Of a stretch of 64,000 nucleotides of DNA, positions 51,188 through 59,267 are shown in pieces. Origin of the DNA: Polyangium fumosum. GTDB taxonomy: Bacteria > Myxococcota_A > Polyangia > Polyangiales > Polyangiaceae. The translations under genes and the position numbers were made by a program. The DNA is taken from positions 1-64,000 of the forward strand of contig NZ_SSMQ01000067.1 of the NCBI RefSeq assembly GCF_005144585.1, in the 5' to 3' direction. The notes beneath the pieces are model-generated. The model did not search any database. It had not been told where the DNA came from and saw only the letters and a list, made by a program, of their open reading frames with translations. Within the stretch, counting starts at the first letter, position 1, and the number at the start of each line of letters is the position of its first letter.

Positions 51188-51955
51188 TCAGCAGCCGCCG
51201 TCGTCGTACCAGGGATTCTGGCTCTGGATCAGGCTGCACTGATCGAAGCACGTCCCCCCGGCGCACCCCTTCGCTTTCGCCCCGTTCACCGAACACGAAA
51301 TGGGCATGCCCCAGCAAACGCCCGTGGCCATGGGCGAACAGGCGTTCGCCGTCTCCACCTTGCGATTGCATTGACGCCCGGCCGGGCAGGGCATCTGCGG
51401 ATCACAGGCCATGGCTTCCGCGGCGGGGCACGTGCCCGCCGATTTCACGCTCGACCCGAACACCTCGGCGATCTCCGCATTCCAGTACGTCACGCCGTCG
51501 CAGCCGCACACGAGGGAGGGCGTCTGCGATTGTAGCCCCGGCGGCGGCTTCGGCGCGCACACCCCCGCCCCGCACCCCGGCGCATTGCAATAAAGACCCG
51601 GATCACACCCGCCGACGCCCCCGTTGCACGGCGCGCCGACCCCATTGCCGCCCCCTGCGCCCCCGCCGCCGCCGCTGCCGCTCGCGCTCCCGCCGCTGCC
51701 GCTGCCGCTGCTGCTCACGCTGCCGCCGCCGCTGCCGCCCCCGATTCCGCCTCCGCCGCCGCTGCCGCTGCCGCCCCCGATTCCGCCGCCGCCTCCGCTG
51801 CCGCCCCCGATTCCGCCCGCGCCCCCGGACGCACCCGTCCCCGCGCCGGACGCCCCGCTCCCCGTGGCCCCCTCGCCCTCGTCGCTGCACCCCGAAACGG
51901 TCGGCGACAGGCCGGCTGCAAACATCACCGAAATCAGGATCGATTGCGCTCGCAT
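51188..51955 (-). CDS. Kazal-like Cys-rich lipoprotein with long Gly/Ser tract
   Basis: A protein of 255 residues. The signal ends at TVSGC (lipobox). About 80 residues of near-pure Gly/Ser/Ala follow. The C-terminal half has CDPGLYCNAPGCGAGVCAP and LVCGCDGVTYWNAEIAEVFGSSVKSAGTC, which matches the Kazal core C-G-C-D-G-x-T-Y-x-N with a following Cys, then more Cys pairs. A serine-protease inhibitor role on the surface is possible. The Gly/Ser tract is encoded by a strongly repetitive DNA segment. A -10-like TAAGAT lies 6 nt before the ATG. Confidence 0.75.
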   Translation of the reverse strand: MRAQSILISVMFAAGLSPTVSGCSDEGEGATGSGASGAGTGASGGAGGIGGGSGGGGGIGGGSGSGGGGGIGGGSGGGSVSSSGSGSGGSASGSGGGGGAGGGNGVGAPCNGGVGGCDPGLYCNAPGCGAGVCAPKPPPGLQSQTPSLVCGCDGVTYWNAEIAEVFGSSVKSAGTCPAAEAMACDPQMPCPAGRQCNRKVETANACSPMATGVCWGMPISCSVNGAKAKGCAGGTCFDQCSLIQSQNPWYDDGGC

Positions 51956-51961
51956 ACCGGC

Positions 51962-51967
51962 ATCTTA
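51962..51967 (-). promoter_or_regulatory. -10-like TAAGAT, leaderless arrangement
   Basis: On the minus strand TAAGAT ends 6 nt before the ATG at 51955. There is no Shine-Dalgarno. Confidence 0.4.
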
Positions 51968-51999
51968 CACCGGATCTCCCCGCGACGTGGCCTCGCTGC

Positions 52000-52005
52000 T
52001 ATGTT
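52000..52005 (+). promoter_or_regulatory. -10-like TATGTT, leaderless arrangement
   Basis: TATGTT ends 6 nt before GTG 52012. It lies in the 56-bp gap to the divergent Kazal-like gene, so two promoters are packed back to back. Confidence 0.4.
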
Positions 52006-52011
52006 CCTCCC

Positions 52012-53409
52012 GTGACCCACGCCTCCGCCCCGCGCTCGCACGCCGCCCCCCTCGCGCCGGGACCTCGCGGCGCGCCGCTCCTCGGCAACCTCCCCGATCT
52101 TCGCCGCGACCGCATCCGCATCTTCCTCGACGCCGCCGATACCTACGGCGACGTCGTCCGTTTTCAATTCGGCCCCGGCCCAAAGCGCACCGGCCACCTC
52201 CTCCGCCACCCCGACCACATCAAGCACGTCTTCATCGACGCCGCGGATCGTTTTACCAAACAAACCCCCGGCGTCCGCGAGGTCCGCGCGCTGCTCGGCG
52301 ACGGCTTGCTCACGAGCGAAGGCGCCCTCTGGCGCCGGCAACGCCGGATTGCCCAGCCGGCCTTTCACAAGCAACGCATCGCCGCCTTCGCCGACGTCAT
52401 GGTCCGCGCCGCCGACGAGCTCGTCGACGGATGGATGCGAAGGCCGCGCCCCGACGCGCCCGTCGACGTCGTCAGCGAGATGATGCGCCTCGCCCTGCGG
52501 ATCGTCACGGAGACCTTGCTCGGGACCGACGTCCCCATCGACGCCGCCGCGACCGCGCACGCGCTCGACCTCATCCTCGCGGACACGCGCAAAGGCGTCA
52601 CGCGGATCCTCAAGATCCCCCGCCACGTGCCCACGCCGGACAACCGGCGGTTTCAGGAGGCGGTCGCCGTCCTCGACCGCGAGGTCCTCCGCATCATCGA
52701 GCACCGCCGCAAGGCGCCCGAGGGCGGGACGGACCTTGTCTCCACGCTCATGGCCGCGCGAGACCCCGAGACGGGCGAAGGAATGACCGACCGCCAGCTC
52801 CGGGACGAGGTCATGACCATGTTCGCCGCCGGCCACGAGACCACGGCGAACGCGCTCACCTGGACGTTTTACCTGCTCTCCACGCATCCCGACGTCCGGC
52901 GCCGCGCCCGCGCCGAGGTCCTCACGGGGACGGGCGGCCGCCTCCCGACGTTCGCGGACCTCGGCGCCCTCGACCTCGTCGGCCGTGTGTTTCAGGAATC
53001 GATGCGCCTTTATCCGCCGGCCTGGATGATCACCCGCCGCGCGGCCGAGGACGACGTCGTCGGGGGATATTTGATCCCCAAGGATTCGCTCGTCTTCCTC
53101 GCCCCCTACGTCACGCACCGCCACCCGGCGTACTGGGAGAACCCCGAGGGCTTCGATCCCGATCGTTTCGCCGGCGGCGCGCTCGCGCGGATGCCTCGTT
53201 TTGCTTATTTTCCGTTCGGCGGCGGCGCGCGCCAGTGCATCGGCTCGAGCTTCGCCATGGTCGAGGGGACGCTCGTGCTCGCCACGATCCTGCGCCGCGT
53301 CCGCCTCGACCTCGTCCCCGGACAGACCATCACGCCCGAGCCGGGAATCACGCTCCGGCCCCGGGGCAGCATCCACATGCGCGTCGTCCCCGAGCCGCCC
53401 CCGACCTGA
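52012..53409 (+). CDS. Cytochrome P450
   Basis: A protein of 465 residues with no membrane anchor, the normal bacterial soluble class. The I-helix has AGHETTANALTW (A-G-x-x-T), the K-helix ESMRLYPPAWM (E-x-x-R), and the heme loop FPFGGGARQCIGSSFAM with Cys409. The Arg-Pro-rich N-terminus (APLAPGPRGAPLLGNLPDL) is like CYP102/CYP4-type proline hinges. It should oxidise a lipid or secondary metabolite with a separate reductase. No redox partner or biosynthetic neighbours are visible, so the substrate is unknown. Confidence 0.92.
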   Translation: MTHASAPRSHAAPLAPGPRGAPLLGNLPDLRRDRIRIFLDAADTYGDVVRFQFGPGPKRTGHLLRHPDHIKHVFIDAADRFTKQTPGVREVRALLGDGLLTSEGALWRRQRRIAQPAFHKQRIAAFADVMVRAADELVDGWMRRPRPDAPVDVVSEMMRLALRIVTETLLGTDVPIDAAATAHALDLILADTRKGVTRILKIPRHVPTPDNRRFQEAVAVLDREVLRIIEHRRKAPEGGTDLVSTLMAARDPETGEGMTDRQLRDEVMTMFAAGHETTANALTWTFYLLSTHPDVRRRARAEVLTGTGGRLPTFADLGALDLVGRVFQESMRLYPPAWMITRRAAEDDVVGGYLIPKDSLVFLAPYVTHRHPAYWENPEGFDPDRFAGGALARMPRFAYFPFGGGARQCIGSSFAMVEGTLVLATILRRVRLDLVPGQTITPEPGITLRPRGSIHMRVVPEPPPT

Positions 53410-53419
53410 ATGACGGCGA

Positions 53420-54088
53420 CTACGCCTTCTCCGCGCCCGCCGCCTTCTTCGAGGCGAGGTGCGTCCGGAGCGCGCCGATGAAGGGCGGGAGCACCGAAAT
53501 CAGGATGATCAGGTAAACGACCCGCTCGATGTCCTTCGCGCCGAGCACCTTGCCGAGGAAGTAGCCGAGGAAGGTCATCGACACGACCCAGCCGATGCCG
53601 CCGAACACGTTGAACATGAGGAAGCGGCGATAACTCATCTTGCCGATGCCGGCGACGACGGGGGCGAACGTGCGGGCGAACGGCATGAAGCGGGCGAGCA
53701 CGATCGTCTTGCCGCCGTGCTTCTCGTAGAACTTCTGCGTGGCCACGAGGTAGTCACGCCGGAAAAACAGGCTTTGCTCCCGGTTGAAGAGCTTCGGACC
53801 CGCTTTGTACCCGATCGAGTAGCCCACCGTATCCCCCACGATCGCCATGACGCAGAGCACGGCGTTCATGAGCAGGAGGTTCGAGAACGTGGAGAGCTGG
53901 AACGGGTTGATCAGATTCGCGTTGACGAGTACGCCCGCCGTCACGAGCAAGGAGTCGCCGGGGAGGAAAAAACCCACGAGCAGCCCGGTCTCGGCGAAGA
54001 TGATGGCCATGAGCACCGGGTAGCCGCCCCAGGTGAGGAGGTCCTCGAGGTGGCGCAGCTTGGAGAAGAACTCGCGTAGAAGGTCCAC
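53420..54088 (-). CDS. DedA-family membrane protein
   Basis: A protein of 222 residues starting at GTG 54088. It has the DedA/SNARE-associated features: FAETGLLVGFFLPGDSLLVTAG, VGDTVGYSIGYKAG, FYEKHGGKTIVLARFMPFARTFAPVVAGIGKMSYRRF, with about five membrane segments. DedA proteins move lipid carriers across the inner membrane and support proton-driven homeostasis; the conserved acidic and Arg residues (E of FAETG, G-D-x-L, R-F-x-P-x-x-R) are kept. Convergent with the P450 gene. Confidence 0.88.
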   Translation of the reverse strand: MDLLREFFSKLRHLEDLLTWGGYPVLMAIIFAETGLLVGFFLPGDSLLVTAGVLVNANLINPFQLSTFSNLLLMNAVLCVMAIVGDTVGYSIGYKAGPKLFNREQSLFFRRDYLVATQKFYEKHGGKTIVLARFMPFARTFAPVVAGIGKMSYRRFLMFNVFGGIGWVVSMTFLGYFLGKVLGAKDIERVVYLIILISVLPPFIGALRTHLASKKAAGAEKA

Positions 54089-54664
54089 GGCCGACCGACT
54101 AGCGCACCTTCGAGTTTTTGTCGACGTTCTGCGCCCCTCCCAGCGCACCTCGCGCCGCACACGCACCACGTCCCTCCCGTGCGCGCGCCCCTCCGGCACC
54201 TGCGAAAGGCAGCGATGCCGCAGCCGCCGACCACGAACGCCAAGAGGGTCGGAATGGACGCCGGCTTTTCGCCGCGCCACGCCGAGTGCAAGTTCTCCGG
54301 CCTGTCCGCGCAGCCTCGACGTCCAGCGCACGCCGAATGGCCTCCGCTGCTTTTCGCGACTGACGAGTTGGCCGTGGTGTGCAGGGTCGGGTGCTGCCTC
54401 CCTGCACGGACGGACGTCAGTCCCCTCCGTATCGGTCGGGCGTGAGGGTCCGTGCCGGTCATGTGCGGGATCACGCTCGCTCCCTGTATCCGTCCGGATC
54501 GGACGCCGCAGAGCCTCCAAAGCGTCGACCCCGCGATTCACGCGGAAATGTGCTTGGAACGGGGGACGGCAGGGGCCTTGCATTGGGGTCTGGCAGCGTG
54601 AACGAAGCCGGCCGAGGCGCGCTCGCCCGGTCTCGGAACGCGGAACGAAGTGGAGGAGGAACCC
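54089..54664. other. 576-bp region between DedA and the next secreted-protein gene
   Basis: I see no supported gene or strong repeat here. The long open frames on both strands are low-complexity and Arg-rich, as expected from GC-rich non-coding DNA. The GGAGGAA site for the next gene lies at its end. Confidence 0.45.
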
Positions 54665-55366
54665 ATGCTCAAGCACATCGCAGCCGCCGCTCTCGTCTCG
54701 ACCTTCGCTCTTGGAGCCACGGCTTTCGCGGAGACGGGGGCTGGTCAGAGCGCGGGGCTCAAGCAGCTCTCGTGGCAGCAACTCCAGTCGGCCTGTCAAA
54801 ACCCGGCGGCATTCCAAAGCCAGCGCCCGCCGAACGCAATCCGGGTGACCTGCGAGGATAACCGGCTCGTCTGGGAGGCGGAGCATAGCGACATGGTGGA
54901 TCAGGAGAACTCGCGGCGAATCACCGCGTCGCTGAGCTCGGACAAGTATTACGTGATCCGGCAGGAGCAATCGGTGAAGATGCCGGATACGTCGACGAGC
55001 TGCCCGCGCCTCCGGGAGTACGAGGTCTCGCACACGCAGAGCTTCTCGCTCTCGTGCCAGGAGATCCAGAGCTTCCAGGGCAACATGAACGAGTTCTGCC
55101 AGGGTCGGCTCGACGCCGCGATCAAGGGCAACCAGCAGCTCGCCACGCGCACCGCGACGGGTCGCGTGTACAACCTGTGCGCGGCGCCCGGGCTCGTGAA
55201 CGAGCCCCCGAAGGCCCCGTCGCCGCCCGCCGCTCCGATCCAGAATGGCGGCAAGGCGGCGCCGGGCAGCGCGCAGCCGAGCCAGAATCCGGCCATCGGC
55301 GTGCGTCCGACCATCGGCGGGCAATTCCCGGCGCTCCCGGGCCTCATCGGCCGCAAGTCGCGCTGA
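54665..55366 (+). CDS. Secreted/periplasmic protein of unknown function
   Basis: A protein of 233 residues from ATG 54665 (GGAGGAA 3-4 nt upstream). Cleavable signal LKHIAAAALVSTFALGATAFAE. The mature part (about 30-180) has KQLSWQQLQSACQNPAAFQSQ, CEDNRLVWEAEHSD, CPRLREYEVSHTQSFSLSCQE and FCQGRLDAAIKGNQQL with five or six Cys, then a Pro/Gly-rich tail ending ALPGLIGRKSR. No family recognised. A strong terminator follows at 55389, so it is monocistronic. Confidence 0.75.
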   Translation: MLKHIAAAALVSTFALGATAFAETGAGQSAGLKQLSWQQLQSACQNPAAFQSQRPPNAIRVTCEDNRLVWEAEHSDMVDQENSRRITASLSSDKYYVIRQEQSVKMPDTSTSCPRLREYEVSHTQSFSLSCQEIQSFQGNMNEFCQGRLDAAIKGNQQLATRTATGRVYNLCAAPGLVNEPPKAPSPPAAPIQNGGKAAPGSAQPSQNPAIGVRPTIGGQFPALPGLIGRKSR

Positions 55367-55388
55367 GGTGACAAGGAGCGCGCTCGTC

Positions 55389-55427
55389 AGGCGGCCGGGC
55401 CGCGTGGCTCGGCCGCCTGGCCTTTTT
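55389..55427 (+). terminator. Rho-independent terminator
   Basis: AGGCGGCCG (55389-55397) pairs with CGGCCGCCT (55410-55418) over a 12-nt loop; one extra C-G pair extends it. GGCC then TTTTT (55423-55427) follows. Confidence 0.75.
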
Positions 55428-55474
55428 CAAAAATCCCCTGAGCATTCCGGGACAAACATCCAAGGAGACGGCTC

Positions 55475-56539
55475 ATGGCGATTCGTATCGTGACGACCTC
55501 CACCCTCCTCGTGATCGGCCTCGTAGGCGCCGGTTGCAGCATCGGCGGCACCACGGCCACCGGCGGCGGACCCGATTGCGAGCAGGCGGAGGATTGCCCG
55601 GACAACACCGGCGGACATGGAGGTGACGGCGGAAGCGGCGGCAGAGGGGGAGCCGGCGGCACCGGCGGCACCGGCGGCGGAAGCTCGGCGACGGGGCAGC
55701 CGCTCTACTGGGTCGAGGAGGGAGAACGCAAGGCGGAAGCGACCAAAAAACCCTGGTCATCCTGGTGGTACCCGCTCTGGGAGGACACGCTGTTCCAGGG
55801 GAAAAACGGCGAGGCTTCGACGCTCGAGAAGTACGACATCTGGGTGGAGAAAGAGGGCAATACGCGCACGTCGGCCGCGGCCTACGAGCGCAAGGAGCTC
55901 TATCAGCCGCGCGCGGCCTCGTGGTCGGGCCTCTGCGACGCGTGGGCCCTGGCGTCGATCCTGGAGCCCGAGCCGACGCGCTCGTTGACGCAAGGCGAGG
56001 TGACGTTCACGGTCGGGGACCTGAAGGCGCTCCTGCTGAAGACGTACGAAAAGGTCCCGCCGCTCACGCTCGTCGGCAGCCGATTCAATGGCGAATGGGA
56101 CGACGTCTACGAGGACGTCCTGCCCCACGAGCTGCATCGGATCCTCGAGACCGAGCTCATCGGCCGGAAGCGCGCCTTCATCATCGACGAGGACGCGGGC
56201 CCCGAGGTGTGGAACGAGCCGGCGTGGAAGACCATCACGCGGGTCGAGAGAGATGCAAACGACAAGGGCGTGGCGCACGTCCGCACGTGGCTCTTCCTCG
56301 TGAGCCCGCACGTCGACGATCGCAATTTCGTGGGCATGCTCGAGGACTCTCGCGAGTACACCTACGACCTCAAGGGCAAGTGGCAGGGCAATCGATTCGG
56401 CGTGTCGTCGAGCGCCTGGACCGATCGGTCGCAATGGGATCACCCCGATTACGCGATCATCGTGCCCGACCGCGTCCCGCGCGGCAGCCACAACCCGCAG
56501 ATCCGGAGCGATTTCGTCGACCGCATCCGCGGCCGGTGA
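55475..56539 (+). CDS. Transglutaminase-elicitor-like lipoprotein
   Basis: A protein of 354 residues; AAGGAG 8 nt before ATG 55475. Signal ending VGAGC, then a Gly/Ser/Thr linker to about residue 75. The mature domain has PWSSWWYPLWEDTLF, SGLCDAWALASILEPEPTRSLT with a Cys in a helix-start context, VGDLKALLLKTYEK, AFIIDEDAGPEVWNEPAWK, HVRTWLFLVS and DHPDYAIIVPD. The G-x-C-x-x-W-A layout with a downstream His and Asp resembles transglutaminase-elicitor (oomycete TGase) proteins; a cross-linking or Cys-hydrolase activity is an inference. Surface location. Confidence 0.6.
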   Translation: MAIRIVTTSTLLVIGLVGAGCSIGGTTATGGGPDCEQAEDCPDNTGGHGGDGGSGGRGGAGGTGGTGGGSSATGQPLYWVEEGERKAEATKKPWSSWWYPLWEDTLFQGKNGEASTLEKYDIWVEKEGNTRTSAAAYERKELYQPRAASWSGLCDAWALASILEPEPTRSLTQGEVTFTVGDLKALLLKTYEKVPPLTLVGSRFNGEWDDVYEDVLPHELHRILETELIGRKRAFIIDEDAGPEVWNEPAWKTITRVERDANDKGVAHVRTWLFLVSPHVDDRNFVGMLEDSREYTYDLKGKWQGNRFGVSSSAWTDRSQWDHPDYAIIVPDRVPRGSHNPQIRSDFVDRIRGR

Positions 56540-56668
56540 ATCGCGGGCGCCGGGGGGCGAGGCCCGAACCTCGCTCCCCCGAAGGCCTCCTCCGTCCACG
56601 ACGCGCCCTCGCGCCCGGGGTCCGAATGCCCTTGCCAGGGCCTCGGGCTTCGGCCGATGATCGGCGCC

Positions 56669-58429
56669 ATGTACGACGTCAAGATCGTGGGTGGCACCCT
56701 CGTCGACGGCACGGGCGCGCCGCGTCAATCCGGCGATATCGGCATCAAGGACGGCAAGATCGTCGACGTCGGCGACTGCCCCGAGAGCGCCGCGCGCACG
56801 ATCTCGGCCCAGGGCGCCCTGGTGATCCCGGGGTTTGTCGACATCCACACGCACTACGACGGGCAGATCTCGTGGGACGAGGAGCTCGCGCCCTCGTCGA
56901 TCCACGGCGTCACGACCTGCGTCATGGGCAATTGCGGCGTCGGATTCGCGCCCGTGCGGCCGAGCGACCACGAAAAGCTCATCGAGCTGATGGAGGGCGT
57001 CGAGGACATCCCGGGCAGCGCGCTCGCCGAGGGCCTCACGTGGGGCTGGGAGAGCTTTCCGGAGTACATGGACGTCCTCGAAAAGAGGCGCCGCACGATC
57101 GATTTCATCTGCCAGGTCCCGCACGACGCCTTGCGCGTGTACGTGATGGGCGAGCGCGCCGTCGCCGAGGAGAGCGCGACCGAATCCGACGTCGAATCCA
57201 TGCGCGCGCTCCTCCGGGAGGCGCTGCTCGCCGGCGCGGCGGGCTTCTCCACGGGCCGCACCGACAACCACAGGAGCGCGCAGGGCAAACCCACGCCCGC
57301 CTCCGAAGCCCGGGGCGACGAGCTCGCGGGAATCGCGCGCGCCTTCACCGGCCTCCCGCACGGCGTCGTCCAGGCCGTCAGCGATTTCGACATGTTCCGC
57401 GGCGAGGATTGCTTCCCGGGCGAATTCGACCTGCTCGAACGGATGGCCGAGGTCTCCGGCCGGCCGCTCAGCGTCTCCACCATGCAACGCGACCACGCCC
57501 CGCGGCAATGGGAGCGCATCTTCGAGCGCGCCGAGCGCGCCGCCCGCGCCGGCATGGACATTCGTTGCCAGGTCGCGGCGCGGCCCATTGGCGTCTTGCT
57601 CGGGCTCACGGCCACGTTCCACCCGTTCATGGGATTCCCGAGCTACCGGGAAATCGCCTCCTTGCCGCTCGACGCGCGCGTCGCGCAGATGCGGGATCCC
57701 AGCTTCCGCGCCCGGCTCCTCTCCGAGAAAAGCGGAAAGGTCGCCGGCGACGGCAGCCCCTTGCCGCCGCTCGCGGACTTTTTCCTGGCAAACCCGCTCC
57801 TCGTGGCGATGCGCCTCTTCCGGCTCGGCGAAGCGCCGAACTACGAGCCGTCCGGGCTCACGAGCCTCGCGGGCGACGCGTCGCGCGGCGGATTGCCGCT
57901 CCTCTCGGTCATCTACGACGCGATGCTCGAACAGGACGGCCGCGCGCTCCTGTATTTCCCGCTCTACAATTACACCGAAATGAACCTCGACGTCGTGCGA
58001 CGCATGCTCCTGCACCCGCTCTCGTTGCCGGGCCTCGGCGACGGCGGCGCGCACGTGGGCACCATTTGCGACGCGAGCTTCCCGACGTTCCTGCTCACGC
58101 ACTGGGGCCGGGATCGGGCCGAGGGCAAGATCCCCGTGGAGCACCTCGTCAAAATGCAGACGCACGACACCGCGCGGTTCCTCGGCCTCGACGACCGCGG
58201 CACCTTGAAGCCGGGGCAACGGGCCGACATCAACATCGTCGATTTCGACAACCTGCGCCTCCGGTCCCCCTTCATGCAGCGCGACCTGCCGGCCGGGGGG
58301 CAGCGCCTCATGCAGCAGGCCGAAGGCTACGTGGCGACGCTCGTGGCCGGCGAGGTCATCGTGGAGAAGGGGCGATTCACGGGGGCGCGGCCGGGGCGGC
58401 TCGTGCGGATGGGAAAAGGCCGCGGCTGA
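56669..58429 (+). CDS. N-acyl-D-amino-acid deacylase / D-aminoacylase-type amidohydrolase
   Basis: A protein of 586 residues from ATG 56669 (ATG 56657 is also in frame; family members start near MYD). Opening MYDVKIVGGTLVDGTGAPRQSGDIGIKDGKIV is typical. PGFVDIHTHYDGQ gives the H-x-H metal site; VMGNCGVGFAPVRP, LPHGVVQAVSDF and GDGGAHVGTICDASFPT are conserved blocks, with the late Asp. Such enzymes hydrolyse N-acyl-D-amino acids or related amides in the cytoplasm. It ends 6 bp from the convergent nucleotidyltransferase gene. Confidence 0.88.
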   Translation: MYDVKIVGGTLVDGTGAPRQSGDIGIKDGKIVDVGDCPESAARTISAQGALVIPGFVDIHTHYDGQISWDEELAPSSIHGVTTCVMGNCGVGFAPVRPSDHEKLIELMEGVEDIPGSALAEGLTWGWESFPEYMDVLEKRRRTIDFICQVPHDALRVYVMGERAVAEESATESDVESMRALLREALLAGAAGFSTGRTDNHRSAQGKPTPASEARGDELAGIARAFTGLPHGVVQAVSDFDMFRGEDCFPGEFDLLERMAEVSGRPLSVSTMQRDHAPRQWERIFERAERAARAGMDIRCQVAARPIGVLLGLTATFHPFMGFPSYREIASLPLDARVAQMRDPSFRARLLSEKSGKVAGDGSPLPPLADFFLANPLLVAMRLFRLGEAPNYEPSGLTSLAGDASRGGLPLLSVIYDAMLEQDGRALLYFPLYNYTEMNLDVVRRMLLHPLSLPGLGDGGAHVGTICDASFPTFLLTHWGRDRAEGKIPVEHLVKMQTHDTARFLGLDDRGTLKPGQRADINIVDFDNLRLRSPFMQRDLPAGGQRLMQQAEGYVATLVAGEVIVEKGRFTGARPGRLVRMGKGRG

Positions 58430-58435
58430 GACGCC

Positions 58436-59260
58436 TCAAAACCGCTGTTTGCGAAGCGCGATGAGCCACTCGGAGAGCGCGCGCGACGCCTCATCCGACG
58501 GCGTCGCCGGCAGGACCGAGCGTTCGCGCGCCTCTTCGAGCAGGCGCATCGCCCGATCGAGGCACGCGCGAAACCGCTTCACGTCCCGCGACGAGAGCTT
58601 CGTCTTCTCGCCGGCCCGCTTCAGGGTCACGAGCTCGCTCGCCTCCTCGAAGCCGTATTCGGGGAACAGCCGGGCCACGTCCGTCACCACCTCGCCCGCG
58701 CGGAGCAAGTGCGTCCCCGTGAGGGCCGTGCGCAGCACGTAGAGCACGCGCTTCGCCGTCGTCCCGCCCTCCTCCTCGGCCGCCTTGCGCTGGTTCTTGG
58801 CAAACCCCGCGTAATGCCGGTACACGCGCCGCGAGAGCGCCCCGCGCACGAGCGGGCGCAGCCCTTCGAGCAGCGGGCTCGCCACGAGCGCGGGCGCGCC
58901 GAGGATCCGCTCCAGGTAATTGCCATTCCCCCCGAGGATCCCAGCGAGCACGGGGCCGACCTCGTTCGAGGTGTAATCGATCTCCACCCCCTCGATCACC
59001 TCCATGCGGTCCCGCGCGCCCGGCGCCGTGTCGAGGCCCACGAGCAGCGACGTCGGCACCACGTGCACCGCCTTCAGATCGAGATCACTGTCGGGCGAGG
59101 CGAACCCATACGCGTGCGCGCCGCTCAAAAGGACGACGATGTGCTCGCGGGCCGCGCCCTCTTCCTCCAGGACGCCGCGGGCCACCTTCGCTTGCGCGTC
59201 GGGCAGCACGTCGAATTGCATCACGAGCTCGATCGCCTCTCGGCCCTTCTCGTTCGTCAT
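58436..59260 (-). CDS. RlaP-like nucleotidyltransferase 2
   Basis: A protein of 274 residues from ATG 59260 (GAGGGAG just upstream; ATG 59275, overlapping the previous stop, is possible). The nucleotidyltransferase motif is VVLLSGAHAYGFASPDSDLDLKAVHV: a G-S/A-x-x-Y-G turn and the D-x-D metal pair. Later: DYTSNEVGPVLAGILGGNGNYLERILG and helices. This is the PF10127 (RlaP) type, a Pol-beta-superfamily fold found near RNA ligases and in stress loci. No ligase is visible. It starts 7 bp after the other nucleotidyltransferase gene. Confidence 0.8.
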   Translation of the reverse strand: MTNEKGREAIELVMQFDVLPDAQAKVARGVLEEEGAAREHIVVLLSGAHAYGFASPDSDLDLKAVHVVPTSLLVGLDTAPGARDRMEVIEGVEIDYTSNEVGPVLAGILGGNGNYLERILGAPALVASPLLEGLRPLVRGALSRRVYRHYAGFAKNQRKAAEEEGGTTAKRVLYVLRTALTGTHLLRAGEVVTDVARLFPEYGFEEASELVTLKRAGEKTKLSSRDVKRFRACLDRAMRLLEEARERSVLPATPSDEASRALSEWLIALRKQRF

Positions 59261-59267
59261 TGCTCCC

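Noticed and set aside
54099-54474. Small genes in the gap after DedA
   Set aside because: Frames are open on both strands but Arg/Ser-rich, have no ribosome site or start context and no recognisable motif.
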